A stretch of DNA of 64,000 bases from Actinomycetota bacterium (lineage in GTDB: Bacteria; Actinomycetota; Humimicrobiia; Hakubellales; JAMDDV01), in the NCBI GenBank assembly GCA_023488455.1, contig JAMDDV010000045.1:1-64000 (forward strand). Direction: 5' to 3'. This document shows, one piece after another, positions 16,656-25,862 of the stretch. The notes beneath the pieces are model-generated. The model had not been told where the DNA came from, did not search any database, and saw only the letters and a list, made by a program, of their open reading frames with translations. The position numbers and the translations under genes are program-made. Within the stretch, counting starts at the first letter, position 1. The number at the start of each line of letters is the position of its first letter.

Positions 16656-18610
16656 ATTTAAATAAGATCGTCTTGATATTTACAGTAGCAATAGTTGGCC
16701 TTCCTGCTCTGAGCTTCCTTTTGCTATTGCTCTTACGAAGGTTCATGCCTAAAAAGGGCTCAGTGCTTGCAACTACACTTGTCGGCATATCGTTATTATT
16801 GTCATTCTTCATCCTTTTCGCAGTACTAAGCACTGGCAACTTTGCATACAGGTTTGCGTGGTACGTCTGGGGAAATCTGAATGTAAGCTTTGGCTTAAAC
16901 ATCGATGAGCTAACCGCGTTAATGCTCGTGGTGGTGTCAGCCATCAGCTTCCTTGTTCACCTCTATTCGATCGGATACATGCACGGTGATAAGCGATTTG
17001 GCTGGTACTTTGCAGTGCTGTCGCTCTTCTCGTCTGCGATGTTGGGTCTTGTTGTTGCGGATAACTACCTACAGATGTACATATTCTGGGAGCTCGTCGG
17101 TCTCTGCTCTTATCTGCTCATAGGGTTCTGGTTTGAGAAGAAGTCGGCAAGCGATGCTGCTAAAAAGGCGTTCATAGTAACCAGGTTAGGTGATGTGGGT
17201 TTTGGGCTTGGAGTGATCTTGCTGTTCACATCAACAGGTTCCTTTGCGTTTAGCGAAATTTTTAGAGCGGCAGAAGGACTGGCTCCCCACATGATCACTG
17301 CTTCTGCCTTACTAATTTTCTGTGGTGCAGTTGGCAAATCAGCACAGTTCCCGCTGCACGTTTGGCTGCCTGATGCCATGGAGGGCCCTACTCCGGTAAG
17401 TGCACTGATACATGCCGCTACCATGGTAGCGGCTGGGGTTTACCTGGTGGCAAGAAGCTTTCCGCTGTTTGAGTTGTCGAAGGTATCCATGAGCGTTGTT
17501 TTATGGATAGGAGCATTTACAGCTCTACTGGCGGCAACCATGGCAGTAGTGATGACTGATATAAAGAAGGTCCTGGCTTATTCGACCATAAGCCAGCTGG
17601 GTTATATGATGGCGGCGCTCGGTGCTGGCGGCTATTTCGCAGGTGTTTTCCACCTGATGACCAACGCCTTTTTCAAGGCGTTGTTGTTCCTGGGATCTGG
17701 AAGCGTCATTCATGCGATTGGAACCCAGGAGATAACCGAGATGGGCGGCCTTGGTAAGAAGATGAAAACCACCGCGATAACCTTTGTCCTGGGTTCTCTT
17801 TCCATAGCGGGCTTTCCGCTCTTTTCGGGCTTCTGGAGCAAGGATGAAGTCCTGGTTGATGTCTTCAACAATAACCTGTTTGCATTTATCATACTTGCCT
17901 TTACTGCTTTTCTAACCGCTTTTTATATGTTCAAGCTCGTATTTTTGACATTTTTTGGAAAATCATCTGATAAAACCGACCATGCACACGAGTCACCTCG
18001 CGTCATGAGGATTCCGCTGATAGTACTGGCTATCTTTGCGGTTGCAGTTGGTTTTATCGGATCACCGCTTCTCCCGGAGGGATTCAGGTTTGCGGTGTTA
18101 TTTTCTCCCAATAGTTTTGAAGCACATCACACTACCCTGAACTATCTGGTCATGATTATATCGGTTGTGCTGGGTCTTGGTGGGATTGCGCTTGCTTATG
18201 GTATGTATGGAGCAAACCGGATCCAAAGGGACTGGCTATCCAGGTTCATAATGCCCTATTACCGACTGCTCAAAAACAAGTACTATTTGGATGAAATTTA
18301 CATGCGAGGAATAGTCAGGCCAGTGCTGTGGATTGCTGATGTCGTCTTTGCGTTTGACCAGAAGGTGATCGATTGGATTGTGAACATGTTTGGTAAGCTT
18401 ACCATCGTTATCAGCAAGGCTATTGGCGTTTTTGACCTGAGTGGCGTAGATGGAGCTGTCAACTGGATTGGAAAGATTACGATGGGCAGCGGTATGAGGG
18501 CAAGAAAAGTACAGACTGGCTATGCGTTGAACTATGCACTTATATTTTTTGCTGTGGTAACTGTGATGATAATATGGATTTTAGTCGTGGGAGGCTTATA
18601 TGCAGGTTGA
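16649..18610 (+). CDS. nuoL: Complex I antiporter-like subunit L (NuoL)
   Basis: The 653-residue protein is of normal NuoL length, with the core antiporter fold and a C-terminal extension that would form the lateral helix. Visible motifs include F-W-E-L-V-G-L, F-P-L-H-V-W-L-P-D-A-M-E-G-P-T-P and K-K-V-L-A-Y-S-T-I-S-Q-L-G-Y-M, which carry the channel glutamate, histidine and lysines. It is the distal pump unit of the first complex and has no counterpart in the second operon. Confidence 0.94.
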   Translation: MVDLNKIVLIFTVAIVGLPALSFLLLLLLRRFMPKKGSVLATTLVGISLLLSFFILFAVLSTGNFAYRFAWYVWGNLNVSFGLNIDELTALMLVVVSAISFLVHLYSIGYMHGDKRFGWYFAVLSLFSSAMLGLVVADNYLQMYIFWELVGLCSYLLIGFWFEKKSASDAAKKAFIVTRLGDVGFGLGVILLFTSTGSFAFSEIFRAAEGLAPHMITASALLIFCGAVGKSAQFPLHVWLPDAMEGPTPVSALIHAATMVAAGVYLVARSFPLFELSKVSMSVVLWIGAFTALLAATMAVVMTDIKKVLAYSTISQLGYMMAALGAGGYFAGVFHLMTNAFFKALLFLGSGSVIHAIGTQEITEMGGLGKKMKTTAITFVLGSLSIAGFPLFSGFWSKDEVLVDVFNNNLFAFIILAFTAFLTAFYMFKLVFLTFFGKSSDKTDHAHESPRVMRIPLIVLAIFAVAVGFIGSPLLPEGFRFAVLFSPNSFEAHHTTLNYLVMIISVVLGLGGIALAYGMYGANRIQRDWLSRFIMPYYRLLKNKYYLDEIYMRGIVRPVLWIADVVFAFDQKVIDWIVNMFGKLTIVISKAIGVFDLSGVDGAVNWIGKITMGSGMRARKVQTGYALNYALIFFAVVTVMIIWILVVGGLYAG

Positions 18611-20063
18611 TCTCTTATCCCTTTTATTATTTTTACCGCTGGTAGGGGCAATCATAATTCTGTTCCTGCCCAGGAAATCAATAGCTGGAGTGAAGTGGGT
18701 GAGCCTCCTATTTTCAATGCCGTCACTGGTCATAAGTTTTGTGCTCTATTTCTTAATGGATCACTCCAAGGGGGGGATGCAGTTTTCCATAAATCTACCC
18801 TGGGTGAGGTCGATAGGTCTTTCCTACCATCTTGGGGTTGACGGGATCAGCCTACCGCTGGTCATCCTAACTGCTATTTTGACCACGATTTCCATAATTG
18901 CATCATGGAACATCGATGAAAAGATAAAGGGATACTTTTCGCTCATGTTGCTGCTTGAGACAGGTATGCTCGGCGTGTTTGTAGCGCTTGATTTCATCCT
19001 ATTCTACATATTCTGGGAGCTTGTCCTGCTTCCGATGTTCTTTCTGATAGGGGTATGGGGAGGGCCTCGAAAAGATTATGCAAGCATAAAGTTCTTTATA
19101 TACACTCTTCTTGGTAGTGTGCTAATGCTGGTCGGCATCCTGGTCCTTTATTTCAATTCCGGGCTAGGTACTTTTGATATGGTTGCACTCGTAGGAGCGA
19201 AATTAAAGCCCGCGATCGAAAATCTGGTATTCATCCTGACATTTCTTGGCTTTGCAGTTAAGGTGCCGATCTGGCCATTTCATACATGGCTTCCAGATGC
19301 CCACGTTGAGGCACCAACAGCTGGCAGTGTTCTGCTTGCGGGCATATTGCTCAAAATGGGGACTTATGGGTTTGTTAGGATTTCGCTTCCCATCCTGCCT
19401 GAGGGCTCCAGGTTCTTTTCATCCATGGTTGCGATCCTGGCTGTCATCAGCATAATATATGGCGCGCTGGCTGCCATGGCGCAGAAGGATCTAAAAAAGA
19501 TGGTCGCGTACTCAAGCGTGAGCCATATGGGCTATGTAATGCTCGGAGTTGCGGCCAACACTCCTGCGGCACTTAACGGCGCGGTCATTCAGATGGTGAG
19601 CCATGGTCTTATCACAGGTATGCTGTTTTTGCTCGTCGGATTGATTTACGAGAGGACGCACACGCGCATGATTGTTGAGCTGGGTGGACTTGCCACAAAA
19701 ATCCCGATCATATCGGGCGTACTTGCATTTACGTCTTTTGCATCGCTTGGACTTCCGGGCTTAAGCGGGTTTTGGGGAGAATTTTTCGTTTTGCTGGGCG
19801 CGTTTTCAAGGGCAACCATGTTTTATAAGATCATGGTTTACATTGCTGCAACCGGAATAGTCATAACTGCGGGATATCTGCTGTGGATGCTTCAGCGCGT
19901 TATCCTTCAGACATATAAATTGAAAGAGGAAAGTTTACCGCGTATTAATGGAAGAGAGATGCTGACACTGGTACCAATAATTATTCTGATAACTCTGATC
20001 GGCGTTTATCCTGCTGTAATCTTAAGAATGATAAACAGCGCGGTTTTGTTGATATCGAGTTAA
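18600..20063 (+). CDS. nuoM: Complex I antiporter-like subunit M (NuoM)
   Basis: The 487-residue protein shows F-W-E-L-V-L-L-P-M-F-F, P-F-H-T-W-L-P-D-A-H-V-E-A-P-T and D-L-K-K-M-V-A-Y-S-S-V-S-H-M-G-Y, all standard NuoM features with the channel residues in place. It overlaps nuoL by 11 bases. Confidence 0.94.
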   Translation: MQVDLLSLLLFLPLVGAIIILFLPRKSIAGVKWVSLLFSMPSLVISFVLYFLMDHSKGGMQFSINLPWVRSIGLSYHLGVDGISLPLVILTAILTTISIIASWNIDEKIKGYFSLMLLLETGMLGVFVALDFILFYIFWELVLLPMFFLIGVWGGPRKDYASIKFFIYTLLGSVLMLVGILVLYFNSGLGTFDMVALVGAKLKPAIENLVFILTFLGFAVKVPIWPFHTWLPDAHVEAPTAGSVLLAGILLKMGTYGFVRISLPILPEGSRFFSSMVAILAVISIIYGALAAMAQKDLKKMVAYSSVSHMGYVMLGVAANTPAALNGAVIQMVSHGLITGMLFLLVGLIYERTHTRMIVELGGLATKIPIISGVLAFTSFASLGLPGLSGFWGEFFVLLGAFSRATMFYKIMVYIAATGIVITAGYLLWMLQRVILQTYKLKEESLPRINGREMLTLVPIIILITLIGVYPAVILRMINSAVLLISS

Positions 20064-20073
20064 GGACGGTCAA

Positions 20074-21480
20074 GTGAACCTGGATGCGCTTTTACCGGAA
20101 ATATCCATATTTGTTTTTGCAGCGATTGCGCTCTTCGCTGCTCTAATTGGAAAGAGCAAAAGCAGGCTGGTCGCTCCGCTGATATCCGTGCTTGGGATAA
20201 TCGTATCGATAGCCTTGCTAATTTTCGTGGTACCCTTTAACAGACAGGCGCTTTATGGGTGGTTCTCTGCGGATGCATTTTCTTACTTTTTCAGGATACT
20301 TTTCATGAATATCGGCATCTTGATGATATTTTTGTCCGCAGATTTCATAAATGATGACGATAGACATCATGGAGAGTACTATTTCCTCCTTTTGATGGTC
20401 GTGCTTGGTGCGATGTTGATTTCATCTGCTAATGACCTGATAATGATATATATATCAATAGAGCTCATAAGTTTTCCTGCTTATATCCTCGCCGGTTTCA
20501 GAAAGAGGGATGTCAGGTCCAATGAAGCTTCGATCAAGTATTTTATCCTTGGTGCGCTTGCCTCTGGACTGCTTCTGTACGGTATGTCGCTTGTTTATGG
20601 TTTGACGGGTACCACTAACCTTCTTGAGATAAGCCAGGCGCTTCCTCGTGGGCTTGATCCTATATTCCTGATCTCGGTGGTCATGATAATTGCAGGTGTC
20701 GGTTTTAAGATTGCCGCGGTCCCATTCCATTTCTGGAGTCCTGATACGTATGAGGGAGCTCCGATCACGGTTACCACGCTACTTGCCACGATGTCCAAAC
20801 TTGCTGGTTTTGTCGCACTTTATCGCATTTTGATATTTGCCTTTGGTGATTTTGCTGGAATATGGGCCAAGGTCATCGCAGTGCTGGCAGTTCTTTCGAT
20901 GGTATTTGGTAATTTAATTGCACTGCCTCAAAATAACATGAAGCGACTTTTGGCATATTCCGGCATTGCGCATGTCGGATATATGTTGATAACCTTTACC
21001 TTTTTCTCCGCAGATGCGAGGTGGTCACTCATAGTTTATTTTCTTGCTTATATTTTCATGAACATCGGAGCTTTTTCAGTTGCAATGATCGTTGAGAAGA
21101 CAAAGAAGTCAAGCGAGTTATCTTCTTTTGCAGGTCTTGGTTATTCTAATCCTTATCTTGGAGTGGCGATGACCATATTCATGATGTCACTGGTAGGGCT
21201 TCCACCTTTTGCTGGGTTTATCGGGAAACTTTACGTTTTCAAATCCGCCGTGGAGAATGGACAGCTTTACCTGGTTATAATCGGCGTGATAACAAGCGTA
21301 ATATCGCTTTATTTTTATTTGAAAGTCGTAAGACAGATGTATTTTGAAAAAGGAGATGGTATAAAAGTCGAGGTGCCAATCCTGACATTAGTTGTCATAA
21401 CTATTTGCGTTATATATACTCTTTTGATAGCATTATACCCTGAGTTTTTCACAAGGATCGCTATTTCGGCAACCTCCTGA
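20074..21480 (+). CDS. nuoN: Complex I antiporter-like subunit N (NuoN)
   Basis: The 468-residue protein has S-I-E-L-I-S-F-P-A-Y, G-F-K-I-A-A-V-P-F-H-F-W-S-P-D-T-Y-E-G-A-P and M-K-R-L-L-A-Y-S-G-I-A-H-V-G-Y, with all expected channel residues. GTG start at 20074, ten bases after nuoM. It ends the first complex I operon and is the comparison for the altered NuoN-like protein at 26206. Confidence 0.93.
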   Translation: MNLDALLPEISIFVFAAIALFAALIGKSKSRLVAPLISVLGIIVSIALLIFVVPFNRQALYGWFSADAFSYFFRILFMNIGILMIFLSADFINDDDRHHGEYYFLLLMVVLGAMLISSANDLIMIYISIELISFPAYILAGFRKRDVRSNEASIKYFILGALASGLLLYGMSLVYGLTGTTNLLEISQALPRGLDPIFLISVVMIIAGVGFKIAAVPFHFWSPDTYEGAPITVTTLLATMSKLAGFVALYRILIFAFGDFAGIWAKVIAVLAVLSMVFGNLIALPQNNMKRLLAYSGIAHVGYMLITFTFFSADARWSLIVYFLAYIFMNIGAFSVAMIVEKTKKSSELSSFAGLGYSNPYLGVAMTIFMMSLVGLPPFAGFIGKLYVFKSAVENGQLYLVIIGVITSVISLYFYLKVVRQMYFEKGDGIKVEVPILTLVVITICVIYTLLIALYPEFFTRIAISATS

Positions 21481-21506
21481 TTTGGGGTTGCTATTTTTTG
21501 TCAGTT

Positions 21507-21539
21507 AGGGCGATCACCGAGGGGGATTTTGATTGCCCT
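21507..21539. other. Inverted repeat in the gap between the two complex I operons
   Basis: AGGGCGATC (21507-21515) pairs with GATTGCCCT (21531-21539) with one G-T pair and a 15-base loop. It lies in the 80-base gap. It has no T-run after it, so it is not a clear terminator; read-through into the second operon is plausible. Confidence 0.3.
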
Positions 21540-21560
21540 TAAAAATAGAAAAAATGAGAT

Positions 21561-21926
21561 ATGGAACCTGAAATTAGTTTTAGTCTTGTAAACTTGCTAA
21601 TATTTGTTGGCACGGTATTTTTTTTGTTTGCTCTCATCACTTTCATCTCAAGAAGGATCAGGCCAAAGACAATTCTAAGCGAGACAAAATATGTGGATTC
21701 TGGTAGATTTGAGATAAAGGCAAGCGATGATCATTCTTACAGGTTTTTTAGCGCCTCTATTTTTGCCGCGATATCAATTTTTCTCATGGTCTCGCTGCTT
21801 GCACTTGGGGCAGTTTCTGCGATGTCAACTGGCTTTGACAAACTGCTTGTTTTTGGAATACTTTATTCAATCTTTTTGCTTCTGGTGGGTGTTACGTTTC
21901 TGATAGAAAAGGGAATATTTAGCTAA
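21561..21926 (+). CDS. NuoA-like subunit of the second complex I-like operon
   Basis: The 121-residue protein has three predicted helices and the length and position of NuoA, but its signature residues are gone. Y-E-C-G has become Y-V-D-S-G, and the helix motif F-D-V-E-T-V-F aligns with hydrophobic A-I-S-I-F-L-M. It is assigned to NuoA from topology and gene order (first gene before NuoB-, C- and D-like genes). The loss of both acidic residues suggests the loop and helix no longer take part in quinone-linked coupling. Confidence 0.7.
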   Translation: MEPEISFSLVNLLIFVGTVFFLFALITFISRRIRPKTILSETKYVDSGRFEIKASDDHSYRFFSASIFAAISIFLMVSLLALGAVSAMSTGFDKLLVFGILYSIFLLLVGVTFLIEKGIFS

Positions 21927-21928
21927 TT

Positions 21929-22387
21929 ATGAACGATGATAAAAATATATCTTTAGTCGGTGAATATTTTAGGTCTTTTGTAAATTGGGGAAGATGCCAC
22001 TCCATTGGCATATACCTGGTAGGCAGTGGGTGCTGCGCGCAGGAGATGGAGTCCATATTCAATCCGAGCTATGATGCGGAGAGGCTAGGCATCTATCATG
22101 TTTCATCTCCTCGTCATGCAGATCTACTGGTTGTGGGGGGTCCAATAAATAATAAGATGACAGGCGAGATAGTTAAGATTTATTCGGAAATCGGCATGCC
22201 TAAATGGGTCATAGCAAACGGTGCGTGTTCGTGCGGTGGGGGTTTGTTTAACAGGTATGGGAATTTGAAAAAGTTGCGTGATCTTGTTAAGGTGGACCTT
22301 TTCGTTCCGGGGTGCCCTCCCAGGCCCGAGGCACTTATATATTCTATTCTACGCCTCAGGCTTAAGATAAAATTGACGGCGCATTGA
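21929..22387 (+). CDS. NuoB-like N2-cluster subunit of the second complex
   Basis: The 152-residue protein keeps all four cluster ligands: C35-C36 in G-S-G-C-C-A-Q-E, a cysteine in G-A-C-S-C-G-G-G and one in P-G-C-P-P-R-P-E. The extra cysteine giving C-S-C resembles the C-A-C of energy-converting hydrogenase small subunits. Electron transfer to the NuoD-like partner should therefore still be possible. It starts two bases after the NuoA-like gene. Confidence 0.85.
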   Translation: MNDDKNISLVGEYFRSFVNWGRCHSIGIYLVGSGCCAQEMESIFNPSYDAERLGIYHVSSPRHADLLVVGGPINNKMTGEIVKIYSEIGMPKWVIANGACSCGGGLFNRYGNLKKLRDLVKVDLFVPGCPPRPEALIYSILRLRLKIKLTAH

Positions 22388-22406
22388 TCTCCGGAGAGGT
22401 AGTGTT

Positions 22407-22886
22407 TTGATAGAAAATATAGAACAGCTATATCTAAAGGGTAAATTAGCCAAGCTTCTACTGGAAGAAGAGATTTCAAGGGTTCCTTCTGGCAGGGAAG
22501 TTGACGTTAAGGTACTTGAAAAGCGGATAGATATAAAGCTGGATGGGCGTGATCTTATAGATGTGCTTAAGAAACTTCGTGAATCCGAGAAGCTTTCTTT
22601 TGATTTCCTGGACTGCATAATCTGCTATCAGGAGAAGGATAATTTCTCGCTTATCTATCTGATATACTCCACTGAGACGTGGCAGACATTGAACATAAAA
22701 GCAGTTTTGTCAGCAGGCATGAGTTCAATTGAGTCAGTCACAAGTATTTATCCTGCTGCATTTCTCATGGAACACGAAATCTTTGAAATGTACGGGATTG
22801 ACTTCGAGGGAGTCAACTACGACACCAATCTGTTTCTCACTCCTGGAGATAGTAGTTTTCCCATGAGGAGAAATACAGATGGCTGA
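22407..22886 (+). CDS. NuoC-like subunit of the second complex
   Basis: The 159-residue protein has E-H-E-I-F-E-M-Y-G-I-D-F in place of the canonical W-H-E-R-E-A-F-D-L-F-G-I and ends in a weakened P-M-R-R-N, so it is a divergent member of the 30 kDa family. The N-terminal 60 residues are charged and have no clear match. It overlaps the NuoD-like gene by eight bases. TTG start at 22407. Confidence 0.78.
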   Translation: MIENIEQLYLKGKLAKLLLEEEISRVPSGREVDVKVLEKRIDIKLDGRDLIDVLKKLRESEKLSFDFLDCIICYQEKDNFSLIYLIYSTETWQTLNIKAVLSAGMSSIESVTSIYPAAFLMEHEIFEMYGIDFEGVNYDTNLFLTPGDSSFPMRRNTDG

Positions 22887-23976
22887 GCGCGATGTGGTTG
22901 TTCTGAACCTCGCCAGTCCTCTTCCGGGGCTTGACAGATATTTCAGGCTTAAAATCAAGGTAAAGGGTGAAGTTGTGGAGGACTGTGAGCCCGAGATAGG
23001 ATTTTCTCATAAGGGTCTTGAGAAAACTGCGGAGTTAATGATATCCAAGCAGATTCCATTTCTTGCTTCAAAGATCGATTCATCAAGTGGCATTTCAGGT
23101 GAGGTGGCTTACGCTACGGCTGTGGAGTCCGCGCTGTCGCTGAAAGTGCCAGAGCGGGCAAATACGATCAGGGTGGTTTTGATGGAGATCTCCAGGATTG
23201 CCAGCCATCTTGGTTGGCTGTCCAACTTTTCGCTGGCAGTTGGGTTTGTCACCTGCTATCACTATGCCCAGCGTGATAGGGAGATGGCGCTCAGGTTCAT
23301 AGAGCTTTTAACTGGCTCAAGAATTTCCCCCAATTTCTGTGTGCCCGGCGGTGTCAAGAGCGATTTAAAATCAAGTGTCATATTTGAACTCCTGGACTTT
23401 CTGACATACCTGGACGGGCGAATGCGTGAGTTCGACCTTTTATTGACCGAGAATAAATTTTTCAGGGGAAAGGTTGATAATATTGGCCGCATCCAGCGTG
23501 AACATGCAATGACTCTTGGATTGACAGGACCGAATCTTCGTGCATGTGGTGAGAGAATGGACATCAGAAAGATTGCACCGTATTGTGGTTATGAAAACTT
23601 GAACTTCAAGATACCCGTCGGCAGGAGAGGTGACTGTTTCGACAGGTATCAGGTACGGATGAAGGAGATCAGGGAATCATCTGACATCTTGAAGAGTCTT
23701 TTAAGCAATATGCCAGATGGGGATGTTTATATAAAACCGTTAATTGATGTACGCAGCCGTGAGGTCGAGGAGTATGCACGGGTGGAATGTCCACATGGAG
23801 AACTCGGAATTTTTATCAAGTATGATCTACAGGACGTTCCTACGAGATTCAAGGCGAGAACTCCTTCACTGGTATCCGTGTCGCTGTTAAAAGATGCGCT
23901 GGTCAATCAACGTATTTCTGATGTAGGAGTGATCGTGAGCAGCTTTGACATCTGTTTAAGTGAGGTTGACCGTTGA
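22879..23976 (+). CDS. NuoD-like subunit without the quinone-site residues
   Basis: The 365-residue protein aligns with NuoD at 13275 without gaps over the N-terminal region. The quinone-site motif H-P-S-C-H becomes L-P-G-L-D (H22 to L15, H26 to D19) and the quinone-contacting tyrosine becomes S68. The [NiFe] cysteine pairs of hydrogenases are also missing; the C terminus is D-I-C-L-S-E-V-D-R, like the first NuoD. It is thus neither a normal quinone-reducing subunit nor a hydrogenase. The frame is intact and well conserved elsewhere, so it is probably functional with another acceptor or as a coupling subunit. Confidence 0.82.
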   Translation: MAERDVVVLNLASPLPGLDRYFRLKIKVKGEVVEDCEPEIGFSHKGLEKTAELMISKQIPFLASKIDSSSGISGEVAYATAVESALSLKVPERANTIRVVLMEISRIASHLGWLSNFSLAVGFVTCYHYAQRDREMALRFIELLTGSRISPNFCVPGGVKSDLKSSVIFELLDFLTYLDGRMREFDLLLTENKFFRGKVDNIGRIQREHAMTLGLTGPNLRACGERMDIRKIAPYCGYENLNFKIPVGRRGDCFDRYQVRMKEIRESSDILKSLLSNMPDGDVYIKPLIDVRSREVEEYARVECPHGELGIFIKYDLQDVPTRFKARTPSLVSVSLLKDALVNQRISDVGVIVSSFDICLSEVDR

Positions 23977-24941
23977 TTTACTTTTATTCATTTCTTAAGT
24001 CGCTCGGCTTGCTTGCTTTGATGCTGATAGCAGTCTATGTGATGATATATTTAGACCGTAAGCTCGTCGGGCACCTTCAGGCAAGGCATGGTCCTATGGC
24101 CGGCTTTCACGGTATTGTGCAGCCGCTCACGGACTGGCTAAAGATGACCTTCAAGGGCAGGTCAGTATCTCAGAATAGTAGAGGAGCATTGGTGATATTT
24201 GCTCCGGCGTTTGCCCTGATTCCTGCGACCCTTATTTACACAATAATTCCCGTCTCAAGAAAACTGCTTTTATACAGGATGGATGTCGGCCTGATGTTGA
24301 TTTTTGCGTTGCTCTTCCTATCGATCCTGGGAATTTCAGTCGCAGGTTTGTCATCCGGCAACAGGCAATCTGCTTTTGGGTCGCTTTATGTGGTGGCAAA
24401 TGCGCTTGGTTTTATTCTCCCGATGATAATATCAACCATAAGTGTGATGTTTCTGTCCGGGAGCATGGATGTGATTGACATAATCAATGCTCAGAACAAG
24501 GCATGGTTTGTGTTGACTCAGCCCATAGGTGCGTTGATTTTTTTGATGTCCACTATCCAGCTTGTGGGTCGCAGTCAACTTGAGATACCTTCGATAGATC
24601 TGCAAAATATTGCGGGGTTTGATGCGGAGTTCTCGGGAGTTAACCTGAATTTTCTCAGGCTCACTGAATACATCAACGTGCTTACGCTGATCGGGCTCAC
24701 TACGATGATATATCTGGGCGGATGGTTAGGCCCAATAAACCTGCGCTCCATCGGATGGTACATAGTTAAAACTTATGCGGTGCTCTTACTGGTGCTCTGG
24801 ATTAAGAATAGCATACCCTGGCCGCGGTTTGAGGCATCCATGAGCAGGATTTCGTGGAGGTTTTTGTTCCCGCTATCTGTTTTTAACCTGATCCTGACGA
24901 TTGTGTTCGTTGTTTTTATTAAACCTTTGATACGGGTGTGA
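23973..24941 (+). CDS. NuoH-like membrane subunit with altered E-channel
   Basis: The 322-residue protein has the NuoH topology and an R-H-G-P-M-A-G entry motif related to R-V-G-P-N-R-V-G-P. The fifth-helix S-Y-E is replaced by G-F-I, and the acidic loop E-A-E-S-E aligns with S-I-D-L-Q; only the later E of D-A-E-F-S is kept. These glutamates carry protons in canonical complex I, so coupling must differ. It overlaps the NuoD-like gene by four bases. Confidence 0.8.
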   Translation: MIYFYSFLKSLGLLALMLIAVYVMIYLDRKLVGHLQARHGPMAGFHGIVQPLTDWLKMTFKGRSVSQNSRGALVIFAPAFALIPATLIYTIIPVSRKLLLYRMDVGLMLIFALLFLSILGISVAGLSSGNRQSAFGSLYVVANALGFILPMIISTISVMFLSGSMDVIDIINAQNKAWFVLTQPIGALIFLMSTIQLVGRSQLEIPSIDLQNIAGFDAEFSGVNLNFLRLTEYINVLTLIGLTTMIYLGGWLGPINLRSIGWYIVKTYAVLLLVLWIKNSIPWPRFEASMSRISWRFLFPLSVFNLILTIVFVVFIKPLIRV

Positions 24942-24942
24942 T

Positions 24943-25368
24943 ATGGAAAGCATTTTAAAAAGTATGTGGCAGACCTTGAAGAACATGTTCAGGAGATCGG
25001 TAACTGTGCTGTATCCCTATGATAAGATAGTTGTTCCTGAGACGAGTAGGGGGATGATAATCCTGAGGGTTGATCCGGATTCTCATGAGCTGCTTTGCAC
25101 GGGCTGTGGTGAATGCAAAAGGGTATGTCCGACAGGTGTGATAGATGTTTCATCTGTTAACGATGGCGAAAAGCAGCAGGCATCGACTTTCAAGCTTGAT
25201 ATTTCAAACTGCGTTTTCTGTGGTTTATGCGTGGATGTCTGTCCATATTCTGCTATCGAAATGACGTATAAGTATGAGCTCACTGCCTCTCATGCTGATT
25301 ATTTGCAGTATGAGCTTGAAGAGCTCGTCGAGTACGGTAAACAGAAGCCAAGAGAGTTCTGGATATGA
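24943..25368 (+). CDS. NuoI-like ferredoxin subunit of the second complex
   Basis: The 141-residue protein has two intact motifs, C-T-G-C-G-E-C-K-R-V-C-P and C-V-F-C-G-L-C-V-D-V-C-P, so the electron wire to the NuoB-like subunit is complete. The N-terminal R-R-S-V-T-V-L-Y-P resembles the R-R-V-T-V-Y-Y-P of the first NuoI. No electron-input gene accompanies it, so a soluble donor such as ferredoxin is the simplest guess. Confidence 0.88.
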   Translation: MESILKSMWQTLKNMFRRSVTVLYPYDKIVVPETSRGMIILRVDPDSHELLCTGCGECKRVCPTGVIDVSSVNDGEKQQASTFKLDISNCVFCGLCVDVCPYSAIEMTYKYELTASHADYLQYELEELVEYGKQKPREFWI

Positions 25369-25850
25369 TAGTGCTGTTTTCTATCTGCGGTGCAGCGATA
25401 TTTATTTCCTCAATAATGGCCATGGTGTCAAAAAGGCCCTCTTCTGCAATAATCTTCTCGCTAATTGCTGGTTCTGCTTCATTTGGACTTTTTACCATGG
25501 TTGTCTCGCACACCGTCGGCCTGTTCGCACTGATCTCGGTATTTGTATTCGCAGCAGTTGCCTATGTTCTTGAACTTGGAGAGAGGGGAACTCCTGAGAA
25601 GATTAACATCGAAACAGTCAACTTAGCCATATCGCTTATTGCTGCAATTGGTATTGGAGCACTGCTGGTGGTCTCTTTTTATTATTCAAGTATCGAGGTA
25701 AATGTGGGAGATAGTGCAGTTCCGATAAGGCCACAGGAGATTGGCAGGTTCATTTTTATTGATGCACTGTATCCCTTTATCATGTTATCGAACCTCGTTC
25801 TTCTGTCGCTTCTTGCGGTTGCGGTGAATGCTGTGAAGCGCAGACAGTAA
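25365..25850 (+). CDS. NuoJ-like membrane subunit of the second complex
   Basis: The 161-residue protein has five predicted helices and follows NuoI, as NuoJ does. The third-helix motif Y-A-G-A-V of the first NuoJ is replaced by A-L-I-S-V, so the conserved tyrosine and glycine are missing. The family call rests on position, size and topology more than on sequence. Confidence 0.65.
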   Translation: MIVLFSICGAAIFISSIMAMVSKRPSSAIIFSLIAGSASFGLFTMVVSHTVGLFALISVFVFAAVAYVLELGERGTPEKINIETVNLAISLIAAIGIGALLVVSFYYSSIEVNVGDSAVPIRPQEIGRFIFIDALYPFIMLSNLVLLSLLAVAVNAVKRRQ

Positions 25851-25862
25851 AGGAGTATTAAT

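Noticed and set aside
22879..23976. Large subunit of an energy-converting [NiFe] hydrogenase
   Set aside because: No CxxC pair at either end; only a single cysteine in D-I-C, which the canonical NuoD at 13275 also has.
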